DNA from: Metallyticus violacea
Taxonomy: Eukaryota; Arthropoda; Insecta; Mantodea; Metallyticidae
Direction of reading: 5' to 3'
DNA length: 64,000 nucleotides
NCBI GenBank assembly: GCA_030762175.1
Contig: CM060833.1
Coordinates: forward strand, 168,344,501-168,408,500
In this document: one piece after another, positions 1 to 10,057 of the stretch
Layout: each line of letters opens with the position of its first letter
How positions within the stretch are numbered: the first letter of the stretch is position 1
The notes under the pieces: generated by a model
Told to the model about the DNA's origin: nothing
Seen by the model: only the letters and a program-made list of their open reading frames with translations
Database searches by the model: none
Program-made: the position numbers and the translations under genes

Positions 1-1046
1 AGTTCAAAAGCAGCAGTCGTCTGTTGTCAGATATTTTTGGAGCTCTAACTGGCACCGAGAGAGAAGTTCTGCAAATCATTGTTACGGTAGATGAAACTAT
101 GGTCCTCTACTATGATTCCTTGTCCAAAAGAGAATCAATGGAGTGGCGTAAACCTGACGAAGCACCGCCTCTAAAGGCCAAGGTCACTCAGTCAACCAAG
201 AAGATGATGGTCACAATCTTTTGGGAATGTGAAGGAATATCTTCATTGACTTCAAGTAGAGGAACGCCACAGTAAATGGGGAGTACTATGCGTGCCATCT
301 GCACAGACCACGCGCTTCCATCAAAGAGAAAATGCGAGGAAATCTGAGTGGTGGTGTGCGCCTTCTTCACGACAAGGACTACCTGTGACACAGCTCTTGT
401 TGTAAAGGAAGCTGTGAAGAAATGTGGCTTCAAGGAGATCGACCATCCACCCTACAGCTCAGATGTAGCTCCTAGTGACTATTTCCTCTTCTCAGAACTC
501 GAGAAGGACCTTCGAGGAAGGAAATTCAATTGTCACGAAGAAGTGATGGATGCTTTTAATGCTCATTTTGCAGACAAGACTTGCGGTCCTGGTGGTGTAG
601 TGGTAACCATACTTGCCTCCTAAACCCAAGATCGCGGGTTCGATCCCGGCCAGGATCGATGGATTTTTTCGGGCATAAAAATTCTAAGTATGACTTCCTT
701 CGGATGGGAAGTAAAGCCATGGGTCCCGTGTCGTACATCTACGGTACGATAAAGAACCTTAAGCCTGAAAGAAGAGGTCTCTGAGCAAATTTTGTCGGTC
801 GTTTCACGCCCTGAATAGAATGGGACGCTGATGACCTGAGATGTTAAAGAGCGTCCTTAAATAAATAAATCAAAAAAAAAAAAAAAAAGACAAGACTTCT
901 GACAATTTGGGGGGGGGGGTTGAAATGTTAATTCAAAGATGTGAGAAGTGTATTGCAATAAAGAATAACTATAATGAAAAGTGAAATATAGTTTTTGTCT
1001 TTATCATACCTAGAAAATGCTTAGACCGGAAACTTATGGACCTACA
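1..1046 (+). pseudogene. mariner transposase relic and 3' end, interrupted by SINE-A
   Basis: This is a Tc1/mariner (DD34D) transposase relic, cut by the window edge. The frame beginning at 24 contains VDETMVLYYD, matching the first catalytic Asp block (GDETW), followed by the mariner WRKPDEAPP and FWECEGI blocks. The frame then shifts. LLHDKDYL near 357-380 corresponds to the second Asp block LLHDNAPAHT. From 348 the frame reads through HPPYSSDVAPSDYFLF (third Asp) and LRGRKFNCHEEVMDA. Several frameshifts and stops make it non-functional. A SINE-A copy (583-887) interrupts the C-terminal codons, which resume at about 899. The 3' end finishes at the inverted repeat TTAGACCGGAAACTTATGG around 1021-1045. 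It is the same family as 42090-43313, sharing its TIR and C-terminal G-run. Confidence 0.9.
583..887 (+). repeat. SINE-A copy 1, inserted in a mariner
   Basis: This is a full-length tRNA-derived SINE. It starts GCGGTCCTGGTGGTGTAG (A-box region), has the B box GGTTCGATCCC near 637-650, and ends in TTAAAGAGCGTCC and an A-rich tail. It is flanked by a perfect 11-bp target-site duplication AGACAAGACTT at 572-582 and 888-898 (the first A may belong to the tail). Retroposition was therefore LINE-mediated and later than the mariner insertion. The tRNA part resembles tRNA-Arg(CCT), with the loop CTCCTAA. Confidence 0.95.
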
Positions 1047-1528
1047 CTCATATCAATGCGCTTCGCGCGAAGTAATGAGTCATGGAGGATATTTTTTAGG
1101 AAATATGAAGCAATCCCCACGCTAACTTGCTTAATTATGCAGGTAAAGTCTGTAATCGGATCAAAACAGTGCAAATAGTTAAGACAGTTAACAATAGTTG
1201 TATTAATGTTCATTCACTTTTACAGTTGATTTTAAAAGAGCTCAATTGTTTGTTTGATAACTGTCACAATAAGTCAAAAAGCGCAGAAAAGTATTGTGAA
1301 TGTTTTAAAGTAACATGAACATGCTGCTCGTATTAAAGCTACATGTTATAATTGTTTTACTTTTATCTGCGTTAACATCAAAATTCCACTTTCTTTTATT
1401 ACTCAAGAAATAAAAGAAATGACAGAAGCGAAGGGGAACGTTTACTTGATTGGTTATTTTTTACTTCGTTGTAATACTTGTATTATTTTGTTCTGGAAAT
1501 ATAATAAATGGTATTTGAATGAATGAAC
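1047..1528. other. unassigned AT-rich spacer
   Basis: No coding, RNA or repeat signal is recognised between the mariner 3' end and the next SINE. The short open frame at 1127-1318 looks like chance. Confidence 0.5.
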
Positions 1529-1799
1529 GTGTTTAACGCCTGTTTTTACTACTGTTGCACCACAGGCGGTGGACACTGATGATACACGAGATGAAATGAT
1601 AAATTGGGAAAAGATTTTTATTTTTAAGAAAGGAAACGTTCCAGGCCTAAGTTTAGGGTACCTCCCCGGCATTTTCCATTTGTGAGAACTAAGGAAAATC
1701 TGGAAAGAAAAAAACCTCAGTCAGGGAGGACGGTCCTGGCGGGATTCGAACCCCCGCTCACGAGTTCGCGCCTTAACGATCTTGGCTACCCGTGGCGGT
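1529..1799 (-). repeat. SINE-B copy 1 (near full length)
   Basis: On the minus strand this begins ACCGCCACGGGTAGCCAAG, with an A-box-like block ending CGTTAAGGCGCG and the B box GGTTCGAATCCC. The central block CCAGGCCTAAG is conserved in other copies. It ends at the left with the reverse complement of GTTTAACGCCTGTTTTTAC. The head resembles a class II (Ser/Leu) tRNA. GAATGAATGAAC left of the body is the typical ATTC-type SINE tail. Confidence 0.9.
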
Positions 1800-2209
1800 A
1801 AATTTGTAAAATAAACAAATTAATACTGATCCTTTTATCTTTAAAGATAAAACAATTAAAAGGAAGCGAGCTTCTTATTGCACGAAAAGTCTCTTGTCAA
1901 ACATTCCTTGCCATAGAATTGAAGACGCTTCCTTGTGGTCATTTACACGCATTGCACTTGCCCGTATTTTCCAGGGGATTTAAGTTGGAGCTTTTAGGCA
2001 GCCTGTATAATAATTAAACCGGAGCGGTGTAGTGAAGAGCCGTCATTCTGTTCCCCGAGAGTGCAGCAACTAGCACTACGTTTTTCAGGACTGTCAGCTG
2101 GTCATCAATTATCCAAAGAACGCAGCCACCAGAACCAGATATCCGCTCCCACATTGAAATCAACATATGTCCGCTGCTTGGCCCTGCAGCAAGTACTTCG
2201 GTTCAATTT
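1800..2209. other. unassigned spacer
   Basis: Unique-looking sequence. I see no gene, RNA or repeat homologous to other parts of the window. Confidence 0.4.
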
Positions 2210-2449
2210 TTTTAATAGTGTTTAATGCTCGTTTTTAATACTGAGACACCACAGGCGGTGACACTGATGATGCAAGAGATAAAATAATGAATTGGGAAAG
2301 GGGTTTTTTTTTAAAGAAAGGAAACGTTCCAGGCCTACGTTCCAGGCCTAAGTTTACGATACCTTCCCAGCATTTGCCAGTTATGAGGACTGAGAAAAAA
2401 ATAGATAAAAATTCAGTTAGGGAGGAAGGTTTTGGTGGGTTAAATCTGG
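2210..2449 (-). repeat. SINE-B copy 2, degraded
   Basis: The 3' part is well conserved (GTGTTTAATGCTCG, CACCACAGGCGGTG). A local tandem duplication of GTTCCAGGCCTA occurs at about 2326-2352. The tRNA head is eroded and truncated after GTTAGGGAGGAAGG. Confidence 0.8.
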
Positions 2450-2477
2450 TGGACTTTTTCTACCAATAAACGTTTTT

Positions 2478-2526
2478 TTAGTAGTGTTTAACGCCTGTTT
2501 TTACTACTGAGGCACCACAGACGGTC
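2478..2526 (-). repeat. SINE-B 3' fragment
   Basis: Only the last about 50 bp of the SINE-B consensus is present (GTGTTTAACGCCTGTTTTT, GGCACCACAGACGGT). It lies 28 bp from the previous copy in the same orientation and directly before a (TA)n tract. Confidence 0.8.
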
Positions 2527-2539
2527 CAATATGCTTGTA

Positions 2540-2545
<6 letters not shown>

Positions 2546-2585
<40 letters not shown>
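2546..2585. repeat. (TA)n microsatellite
   Basis: About 20 uninterrupted AT dinucleotides. Confidence 0.98.
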
Positions 2586-2589
<4 letters not shown>

Positions 2590-3581
2590 GCAGCTTATTC
2601 ACTCTTACCATGCTTAAAAAAAACGTGACACAGTCATTTCGTTTCTTCAATAACAACCTTCTTAACGTTACTCTACATACAAACGTCGCTAGGCTATTGC
2701 CCTTTACGTAATACGTAAAAAATATTCGAATCGATGTGTAAAATGTGGGGAATCTCAAGGGTGTATCAACAGAAAATCTCGCCACAGTTTGCGAGTGGCG
2801 CATGTATCTTTTCTCTTGATATTGCGTCTGTCGCCTGGATACCGTTCTTGTTCCAATCAATTTGCTGCGTGTTAGATTCTCCTCCCTTGATTATCGCAAT
2901 TACTTTGGCTTTGAAGTTAAAGTGAAATGCTAATGTGTTTTAAACGTGCTGTATATACACTACCGTTAATCAAAATAGCTAGCTCATTCGTGCCCTGACT
3001 AAAACTATGGTAATGAAAAATATGCTGTGCTGGTAACAAGACGACATGCAACCACTGTAAAGAATGAAAAAAGAACTTTGTGTCTTGTACCGGTCTCGGT
3101 TTTCTATACTGTCAGTCACAATAAACAACGCTCAAGTAACAATAGCTAAGTTATTCGTCCGTCAGTCCTATCCTTAGCCACTGTGCCATCCTCTAGCAAG
3201 CTCTTTGCTTCAGCTTTAATGTTAATCTCATGTTGAATTAAGAGGTTGGCATTACAAACGCCAAGATAAGGAAATGCGCTTCCCATTAATTTTTTTATAA
3301 AACACAAAAATAATTTAGAAAGTAAATGATACTAGAAATAACGGATAAATATGACACGTTTCTTAAAAAACGCAAAAATATCAACATTTTAAAATAATAG
3401 ACAATTCTGATATATCCTAAATAAAAGAGAAACCAGGAACATGCATAGGGAAAAAGGTCTGAAAATAATTGTGAAATATGAATATTGTATTTTCATTGTA
3501 ATGGTTTACAAAAAGCAAAAGCGATCCAAAGAAATAATAATAAGTAAACAAGGTCCAGAGTTGTACAAACATGAAACGGAT
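2586..3581. other. unassigned spacer
   Basis: No convincing gene. Open frames of about 60-106 codons overlap here on both strands (for example 2540-2860 minus, part of whose C-terminus is microsatellite) and show no recognised domain. Confidence 0.4.
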
Positions 3582-3594
3582 TTCCTAAGCAAGA

Positions 3595-3892
3595 TTTTTT
3601 TATTTGTTTTATTTAAGGACGCTCTTTAACATCACAGGTCATCAGCGTCCCATTCTATTCAGGGCGTGAAACGGCGGACAAATTTTGCTCAGAGGCCTCT
3701 CTTTCAGCCTTGAGGTTCTTTATCGTGCTGTAAATGTACGACACGGGACCCACAGCTTTACTTCCCTTCCGAAGGAAGCCATACTTAGCATTTTTTACGC
3801 CCGAAAAAAATGCATCGATCCTGGCCGGGATCGAACCCGCGATCTTGGGTTTAGGAGGCAAGTATGGTTACCACTACACCTCCAGGACCGAC
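3595..3892 (-). repeat. SINE-A copy 2 with 13-bp target duplication
   Basis: A full-length minus-strand SINE-A. The 3' tail is the T-rich start, then GGACGCTCTTTAACATC. The tRNA-like head ends in the complement of GTCGGTCCTGG. It is flanked by a perfect duplication TTCCTAAGCAAGA at 3582-3594 and 3893-3905, which fixes both ends of the family consensus. Confidence 0.96.
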
Positions 3893-3905
3893 TTCCTAAG
3901 CAAGA

Positions 3906-5016
3906 ATACTCAAGTGTTAAAAGTTGCATTTTATTTTGTGAATGATGTCACTGTAACTCCCGACGCGTTGACCAACTTTCGAAACATGAAGCAGATGATA
4001 AAGAAAACCACGTTCAATATTTGCTACGAGATCGTCGCATTTCTCATACAGCAATGTATGTCCGTGTCAAATTATTTTCACTAAACTATGTCCTTAATTC
4101 ATAAGTTATAAGGAAAATCAGGGGCCGAAAGCAAGCGAAACAACCCCTATAAGCTTTTAAAGAAAGAAAAGTTACAATAAAAACCAAAAATAAGAATAAG
4201 CTCTGTAAATTCCATACTATGCAGAAATATCAGCCTGAAACGTCGCCTTGTCTTTCCCAAAAATGTAAATTGCAACTACATTTGGCATATGAACAAACTT
4301 ATCATCTGTATCTCACGTTGAGACGTGCTACGAGCTAAAAAAATAAAATTCTGCATTTATATTGCAATCTAAGAGGGCGAATGATGTGGACTTTTAACAC
4401 CACAATTTTTTAAAATAAAAATCAGGCATGCAAACACTTTTTTTCATTTACCAGCAGCTTTTAATGTATACGCAAAGGTGCAAAAATCAGCATATATTAT
4501 TTCTGTATCTCAGAAGGCATAGTTTCTCATTTTCTCCGTCGCTAACGACGAGATCAACTTCTAAAATTCAGCACAGCTTTCTTTATATTCTCACCAACTG
4601 TTGGTGTACAAGCAATAAGATACCAGTAATAATGTAATATATAACATGCTCAAATTGCGTGAGCTTTTGCTCAGTATTTGCTGCTCTGGCATGCATACTC
4701 GCCTACAATTTGCATTCATAATACATCAAGTACTGCTGATATCATCGCATAAAAGCAAGCCGACCACTTATTCTCGTATATTCTTTAAACGCTTGCAAGA
4801 AAATGAGAAACTGATGCTGCCATTTATACAGAAACTTACATCAAGGTTAATGAAGCAAAAGTGAACGAAGAAACTGAAATTCGAAGGGTATGTTTCAAAA
4901 AATAAATTTTCATGTTTCACTGAGGTGTAGAATCAAAGAAAACGATGCTAATGTGTTGCTTGTAGTTACAGCAATGTATTTGAGATCAAATATGTAAGAA
5001 CAACACGACACAGCTG
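3906..5016. other. unassigned AT-rich spacer
   Basis: No gene, RNA or internal repeat is recognised. The open frames at 4428-4637 and 4646-4864 lack any family motif. Confidence 0.4.
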
Positions 5017-5310
5017 TCGGTCCTGGTGGTGTAGTGGTAAGCATACTTGCCTCCTAAACCCAAGATCGCGGGTTCGATCCCGGTCAGGATCGATGGATTT
5101 TTTCGGGCGTAAAATCCAAAGTATGGCTTCCTTCGGAAAGGAAGTAACGCTTCGGGTCCCGTGTCATACATTTATGGCACGATAAAGAACCTCAAGACTG
5201 AAAAAAGAGGCCTCTAAGCAAAATTTGTTGGCCGTTTCATGCCCCGAATTGAATGGGACGCTGATGACCTGAGATGTTAAAGAACGTCCATAAACAAAAC
5301 AAATAAAAAA
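5017..5310 (+). repeat. SINE-A copy 3
   Basis: A full-length copy starting GTCGGTCCTGGTGGTGTAG, with an intact B box GGTTCGATCCCGG, ending in TTAAAGAACGTCC and an (AAAC)/(AAAT) tail. I could not find a clear target duplication. Confidence 0.93.
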
Positions 5311-5964
5311 ACTGCGTTTTTGATGATACACACAGAGAGAGATGAAGCGCAAATTCACAAAGTCAATGGTTCCTTCTTTTTAAAATATAAAAAACCTCTA
5401 ATTAATGATTATAACTATTAATTATAAACAATGTAGTGACACATGTTGTAATAAACACCCCTATTTTCAATTTAAAGGTTTCCTACTTGTAATAAACTTT
5501 TATTAACGAATGGGACAATCACATTATTATTTTCGCGAACAAATTACAAATTAATTTAACACCCTCACCTGCGACATTCCATCCATGGAGGAACAGGATG
5601 CAACAATGAGATCTCCGATGCCTGCTTCCATACATAATTCGGCGAGAAGTCATTAAAAAGTGGTAACTTTTATCCTGGTTGAGCGGACGTTATTCTGTCA
5701 GCACTGAGGCAGAGAAATGAGCCGTGCGGGTATCCTGCTTGTCAAGCCGCGACTTGCTAAGTGCTGTTAAAACATCGATGAGATTAACGATAAGGCTGCA
5801 GATTTTGCTGCCACTGCAGCATTGGTCTATCCACGACCTGCTTCATTAAGATTAGATGTCAAGAGCTTGTTCCAACCTCAACTTAAAAACAAGTAAGGAA
5901 AGAAAATTAATTCCCACCTTCTAAATGGTTTCCCCTGCTGTCTGATACCAAATAAATCTATCAT
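5311..5964. other. unassigned spacer
   Basis: No feature is supported here apart from the border of the SINE-B copy that follows. Confidence 0.4.
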
Positions 5965-6155
5965 TTTTAATGGAATTTAACGCCCGTTTTAATTACTGCG
6001 ACATCACAGACGGCGAGCACTAGTAATAGATGAGATTAAATTATAAATTAGGAAAGGACTCGAAGGAGGAGGAAGGAAAAAGCGTCCCAGGCCTAAGTTA
6101 ACGTACTTCCTTGGAATTTGCAGCGATCTGTTCTGGTGGAATTCGAATCCGTGGA
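5965..6155 (-). repeat. SINE-B copy, degraded
   Basis: Matches the SINE-B 3' half (AATTTAACGCCCGTTTTAA, CATCACAGACGGCGAG, CCCAGGCCTAAG). Only a remnant of the B-box region survives (GGTGGAATTCGAATCC). Confidence 0.75.
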
Positions 6156-6438
6156 AAATCGATCGTGAATAAAACAGCCATAGAGAATAAAAAATAGGAG
6201 GAAATAAAAACTAAGCCATACTGGTTAGTAATATTGTCTAATTACAGCTAGACTAAATTAAAACAACCCTAAAGAATGTCCAGTCATAAACAATAATGTT
6301 TAAAGTCAATTTACTACTGTGACATTGTAAATCCAGCAATAGATAAATGTTTAATTTTAGATGTAAACAATTCCATGAAATATAAGAAAGAGCGTATGGG
6401 TTGTATATATAACCCAATATATATATATATATATGATT

Positions 6439-6713
6439 GCTGTTTAACATACACCCGTTTTTACTACTGAGGATCACAGGCAATGGACACTAATGATACA
6501 TGAAATGATATATTGGGAAAGAATTTTTAAGGAAGGATACGTTCCAAGCCTAAGTGTAGAGCAACCCCCCCCCCCCCCGGCATTTGTCATTTATGAGTAC
6601 TGAGGAATTCCTGGACAAAACCTCACACAGGGATGACAGTCCTGCCGGGATTCGAACCCCAGACCTTCCGCTCAGGAGTCTGCGCCTTAACGACCTCAGC
6701 CATCCGTGGCGGT
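6439..6713 (-). repeat. SINE-B copy with C homopolymer
   Basis: Nearly full length. The head on the minus strand is ACCGCCACGGATGGCTGAG, CGTTAAGGCGCAG and GGTTCGAATCCC. The conserved CCTCCCCGGCATTTG block is expanded to about 14 C residues at 6565-6578. A (TA)n tract lies just outside the 3' end (6416-6434). Confidence 0.9.
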
Positions 6714-7529
6714 TTTTGTTTATAGCTTTTAGCCTACGAACCACAATATCTTTTATAAAGATAACTGCAGTAAATTGAACTACAGGTTACAGTACAGTAA
6801 ACATAAGATAAGATACCAGCACCTAATGTCACCAGTGCATGTGTATTTAGTTATAATATTGGTAAATTTTCATTGCGTTTGTGAAACTGCAGTAGCTGTC
6901 TATAGCAATACCAACATAGCGGCGCGTAGCTGCTATAAAGTAGTATTTTTTTTTATTAAAATGTCATATACTCCATAAAAATCCATAACTCTCAAACAAT
7001 TTTAAAAATGTATTTATTAATTTATTTTAATATGAATTTTATTTAATAATATTCAATATAACGCTTAAAAAGAATATACTGCAAATAATTATTTAGATAC
7101 GGAAAGTTGAATATATAACCATAAAAATGTAACGTGTGAACTAAGCTTTGCATTCTGTTAATAGCAGATGTAGATTGACATACAGTATCTCTTCTGTTAT
7201 AGGTATATCTTGTGTTCTGACATGGACTGGACTGCTTGGGGCATAGGAAGACATTTTGATAATTCACACTCACCGATGACCGTTTGTGCCTACGCCCCCA
7301 ATGGGAGCAACGCCAGGAGGAAGGGATAAAGGTATACACAGGGAAGACAGGATCCTCGGGCAGCGACTGCTCCGACGCAGAAGGGATGCTTAACATGTTT
7401 CCAGATAGAATACTCCGAACGCCGGCGGTCCCCTCCCCTCTCGGAGCAGAAAAGTTTTCCAAAAAGCAAGCCACCCTCATACTGCGCCCTGGCACTTGTA
7501 ATTTTGAGATAAAACTAACGGAGTAAAGT
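6714..7529. other. spacer with a GC-richer block and an orphan 150-codon frame
   Basis: The minus frame 7043-7495 (150 codons) is the longest frame with no transposon motif. Its N-terminal half lies in a noticeably GC-richer block (about 7270-7500), while the C-terminal half runs into AT-rich sequence. A plus frame overlaps it (7284-7526, rich in Gly, Ser and Arg). No domain, signal peptide or homologue is recognised on either strand. This may be a transposon or exon fragment, or chance. Confidence 0.2.
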
Positions 7530-7706
7530 ATATGAAATGGGGAAGCAAAATTCCTGGATAGTAAAGACCCACCCCAGCTTAGGCCTAAGTGACCAGAGAA
7601 AAAACCACGAAAAAAAAACCAAGGTCAGGATGGTCAGTCCCAAGAGATTTAAACCCGGGACCTCCCGAATGCCAGTCCCAAGGGTTACTGCTTGAACCAC
7701 CCTTTT
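7530..7706 (-). repeat. SINE-C: third tRNA-like SINE-type repeat
   Basis: On the minus strand, GGGTGGTTCAAGCAGTAACC (A-box-like) is followed by GGGACTGGCATTCGGGAGG and a degenerate B box GGTTTAAATCTC about 40 bp further on. A body with the SINE-B-like motif CTTAGGCCTAAGC follows. The head differs from both SINE-A and SINE-B. This is a single copy in the window, so family status is inferred. Confidence 0.5.
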
Positions 7707-7810
7707 TGGTCAATTTTTTTGTTATAAGCCTATTAACTGTTCCTTTAGATATTCTATATCAGCAGGTCAGCGAGCAAAAGCATGTTTTTTATATACAAGA
7801 TGAGGCATTT

Positions 7811-8085
7811 GCCATTTTACTCCGAAACGAAGGGGAAAATAGAAAAATGCTTCAGACAAAATTTGAAGTATTATTAAGGGGACATAAGATAAGGCTTTAA
7901 CTCGTCCTTGAAATGCATTTCCCAGTGTCATTTCAAGGTCAATTTTTTTTCAAATGGAATGTTTTCTCTCTCTCTCTCGCTTCGGGAATGGACAGAGCAT
8001 ATAATGTTCAGTATAAAAGCTCTAGTACATCTACCAGTTAGGGATGATAGCTGATGTGATATTGGACAAATAAAACAGCAATTTT
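7811..8085. repeat. left long terminal inverted repeat
   Basis: Inverted partner of 9411-9668. It includes a short TC-repeat (about 7965-7978) absent from the other arm. Confidence 0.85.
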
Positions 8086-8164
8086 TTTTTTTCACTCACC
8101 TGACATCAATTTACATACACTATAACACAGCTATAGCCATAACTGAAACAATGTCACGTTCACA

Positions 8165-9233
8165 TTAAAACCAATTTCAATTCAGTAAATGCTCGAAAGT
8201 ATGACTATCAACTTCGATGCATTTTCGAAAACGTTCTTCAAAAGATTGATGAACACGTCTTAACATTTCTTCGCTGATTCTTGTACAGAAATTCCTAATT
8301 TGTTGACGTAGTTTACCAGGTGTAGTTGGTACTTCTTCATAAACTTTATCTTTAATGTATCCCCATAAGAAAAAGTCTGGAGCAGTGAGATCAGGGGAAC
8401 TGGCAGGCCAATGGACAGGTCCTCTTCGTCCTATCCATCGACCAGGATACTCTGTTTAATATTTCTCGAGCTACAGCTGAATAATGAGATGGACAACCAT
8501 CGTGTTGGTACCATATTGCAGTCCGGTCCACAAGGGCCACGTCTTCAAGCAACACTGGAAGTTCTCAGTTCAAAATTTTTTGTATTTCTTCCCATTAAGT
8601 TTACCTTCAATGAAGTATGGTCCAATTATACGGACTCCCAAAATGCCAAACCAAACGTTCAGGCTCCATTGCCGCTAATGCTCTACTTCCCGTAACCATT
8701 TTGGCATTTCACTGCCCAATAATGCATCTTATGTCGATTCACTTGAACATGGTTAGTGAATGGAGCCTCATTAGAAAATAAAATGTTGGGAAAGTTACCG
8801 TTTTGAACTTGTAGTAAAGTCTATTGGTCAAATTCAACGCTTCTGAAAGTCGTCCCCATGAAGGTCTTAATGTAAGCTAATGTGATATGAGAGGTATTTG
8901 GACGCTTAAATATTCAAAGAACACTCCGTCGAGAGATTCCCGAATTATGTTCCAGTTGACGGGAGCCTGCGTGAGATTAGCGGCATCTGCAGCTAATACA
9001 GCGACTTCCGAATTTTTCCCAGTAGCACTTCTCATTCGATGGTTTTTTCCTGATGTGACACCTCCCGTTTTGGTGAATAAGTTCGCAAGTCGTTGAAAAT
9101 GTCAAACAGTTGGTTATCTCCTTTAAGGATATCGATCTCTGTATAAGTTGCAAGCTGCTCTAGCGTTCTTATGAGCATTGCCATAAATGTAAATCATATC
9201 GACCCTCTCGTTGATCGTGTATCGAACATACAT
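8165..9233 (-). pseudogene. Tc1/mariner-superfamily transposase relic
   Basis: The probable start is at 9233 (MYVRYT). The N-terminus has a helix-turn-helix-type opening NERVDMIYIYGNAHKNAR and LYRDRYP, as in an insect transposase lineage with very similar N-termini. Further on, in broken frames, are NVWFGILGVRIIGPYF, then WYQHDGCPSHYSAVAR (second catalytic Asp, QHDG), WSMDRTKRTCPLA (eroded from RWIGRRGPV) and a decayed DFFLWG block. Stops and frameshifts are frequent, so it is dead. It lies centrally between the long inverted repeats, as expected for a once autonomous element. Confidence 0.85.
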
Positions 9234-9410
9234 GATTGAAAAACGAAGTGGAACTGATTGAGAATCATGTCCTTTGTGTTTTGAATGGGAATGATGAGCA
9301 CTTGCTTGTGTACCGGTGTCAACAAATGAGCATCTGCGCTCAAACAAACGAGTTTCCTTCATAGCAACAACAAAATAAAAGAGAGAGAAGTGAAAGTAAG
9401 TGGAAAACAT

Positions 9411-9668
9411 TTGCTGATTTATTTGTCCACTATCACATCATATTCATTTCTAGCTGATGTACGAACTTTTATACCGAAAATAAAATGCTCGTTTCATTCC
9501 CAGAAAAAATTCACCACTCCATTTGAAAAAACAAATTGACGTTGAAATGACAATGGGAAATGCATTTCAAGAACAAGTTAAGGTCTCTATCTTGTGTCCC
9601 CGTATGAACGCTCCAAATTTTGTCTGAAGCATTTTTCAATTTTTCCCTTCGTTTCACAGTAAAATGGC
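9411..9668. repeat. right long terminal inverted repeat
   Basis: Inverted partner of 7811-8085. It ends nine bases before a long (TA)n tract. Confidence 0.85.
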
Positions 9669-9675
9669 CACGGCG

Positions 9676-9676
<1 letters not shown>

Positions 9677-9726
<50 letters not shown>

Positions 9727-9739
9727 TATATATATATAC
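9677..9739. repeat. (TA)n microsatellite
   Basis: About 30 dinucleotides with one CACA interruption near 9718, directly outside the long-TIR element. Expansion of the TA target is plausible. Confidence 0.97.
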
Positions 9740-10057
9740 TCTGTGTAAGCATATATAACCTTGATGAAGGTTCCTGCTAAGATTTGTTATATACTGATAA
9801 TAAAATATCTAACCCAAATAACTTCCGTGCCAATTAATATAGGGACCTCTTTACTTTTGCTTTACATATCTTATTGGTTTTTGTAGTGGTTTTTAAAATA
9901 TGTACGATTTGGAAGAAATGCAGTGCTTGTAAAAGCCATCATATATTTTATTCTTTTTTATTTATCGCAAATGAATTAGCATATAACGAATAATGCCTTA
10001 TATCAAACTAAATAAGTAATAAGAAATATATGCTTATAAATTAAGAGATATATGTAC
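9740..10057. other. unassigned AT-rich spacer
   Basis: Nothing recognisable. Confidence 0.4.

Larger units (their letters stand above)
7811..9668 (-). mobile_element. mariner-like element with long terminal inverted repeats
   Basis: The two ends are inverted copies of about 260 bp. The left arm (7811-8085) starts GCCATTTTACTCCGAAACG, and the right arm (complement of 9411-9668) starts GCCATTTTACTGTGAAACG. Both share AAATGCTTCAGACAAAAT, TTGAAATGCATTTCCCA and GACAAATAAA. Between them lies a minus-strand transposase relic. The arms are far longer than usual mariner TIRs (about 20-40 bp), although some Tc1/mariner lineages carry long ones. The arms differ at roughly 15-25 percent of sites by eye, so the insertion is not recent. 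Confidence 0.85.

Noticed and set aside
2546..2585. CRISPR or structured repeat arrays
   Set aside because: All regular arrays in the window are simple microsatellites or the degenerate 55349-56400 array, and the genome is eukaryotic.
3685..4084. Overlapping frames of 86-116 codons on both strands
   Set aside because: They are translations of SINE-A; the same peptides recur at every SINE-A copy.
7043..7495. 150-codon minus-strand frame
   Set aside because: No domain or homology recognised. Its C-terminal half is AT-rich spacer, and a plus frame of similar quality overlaps. Kept only as part of a spacer entry.
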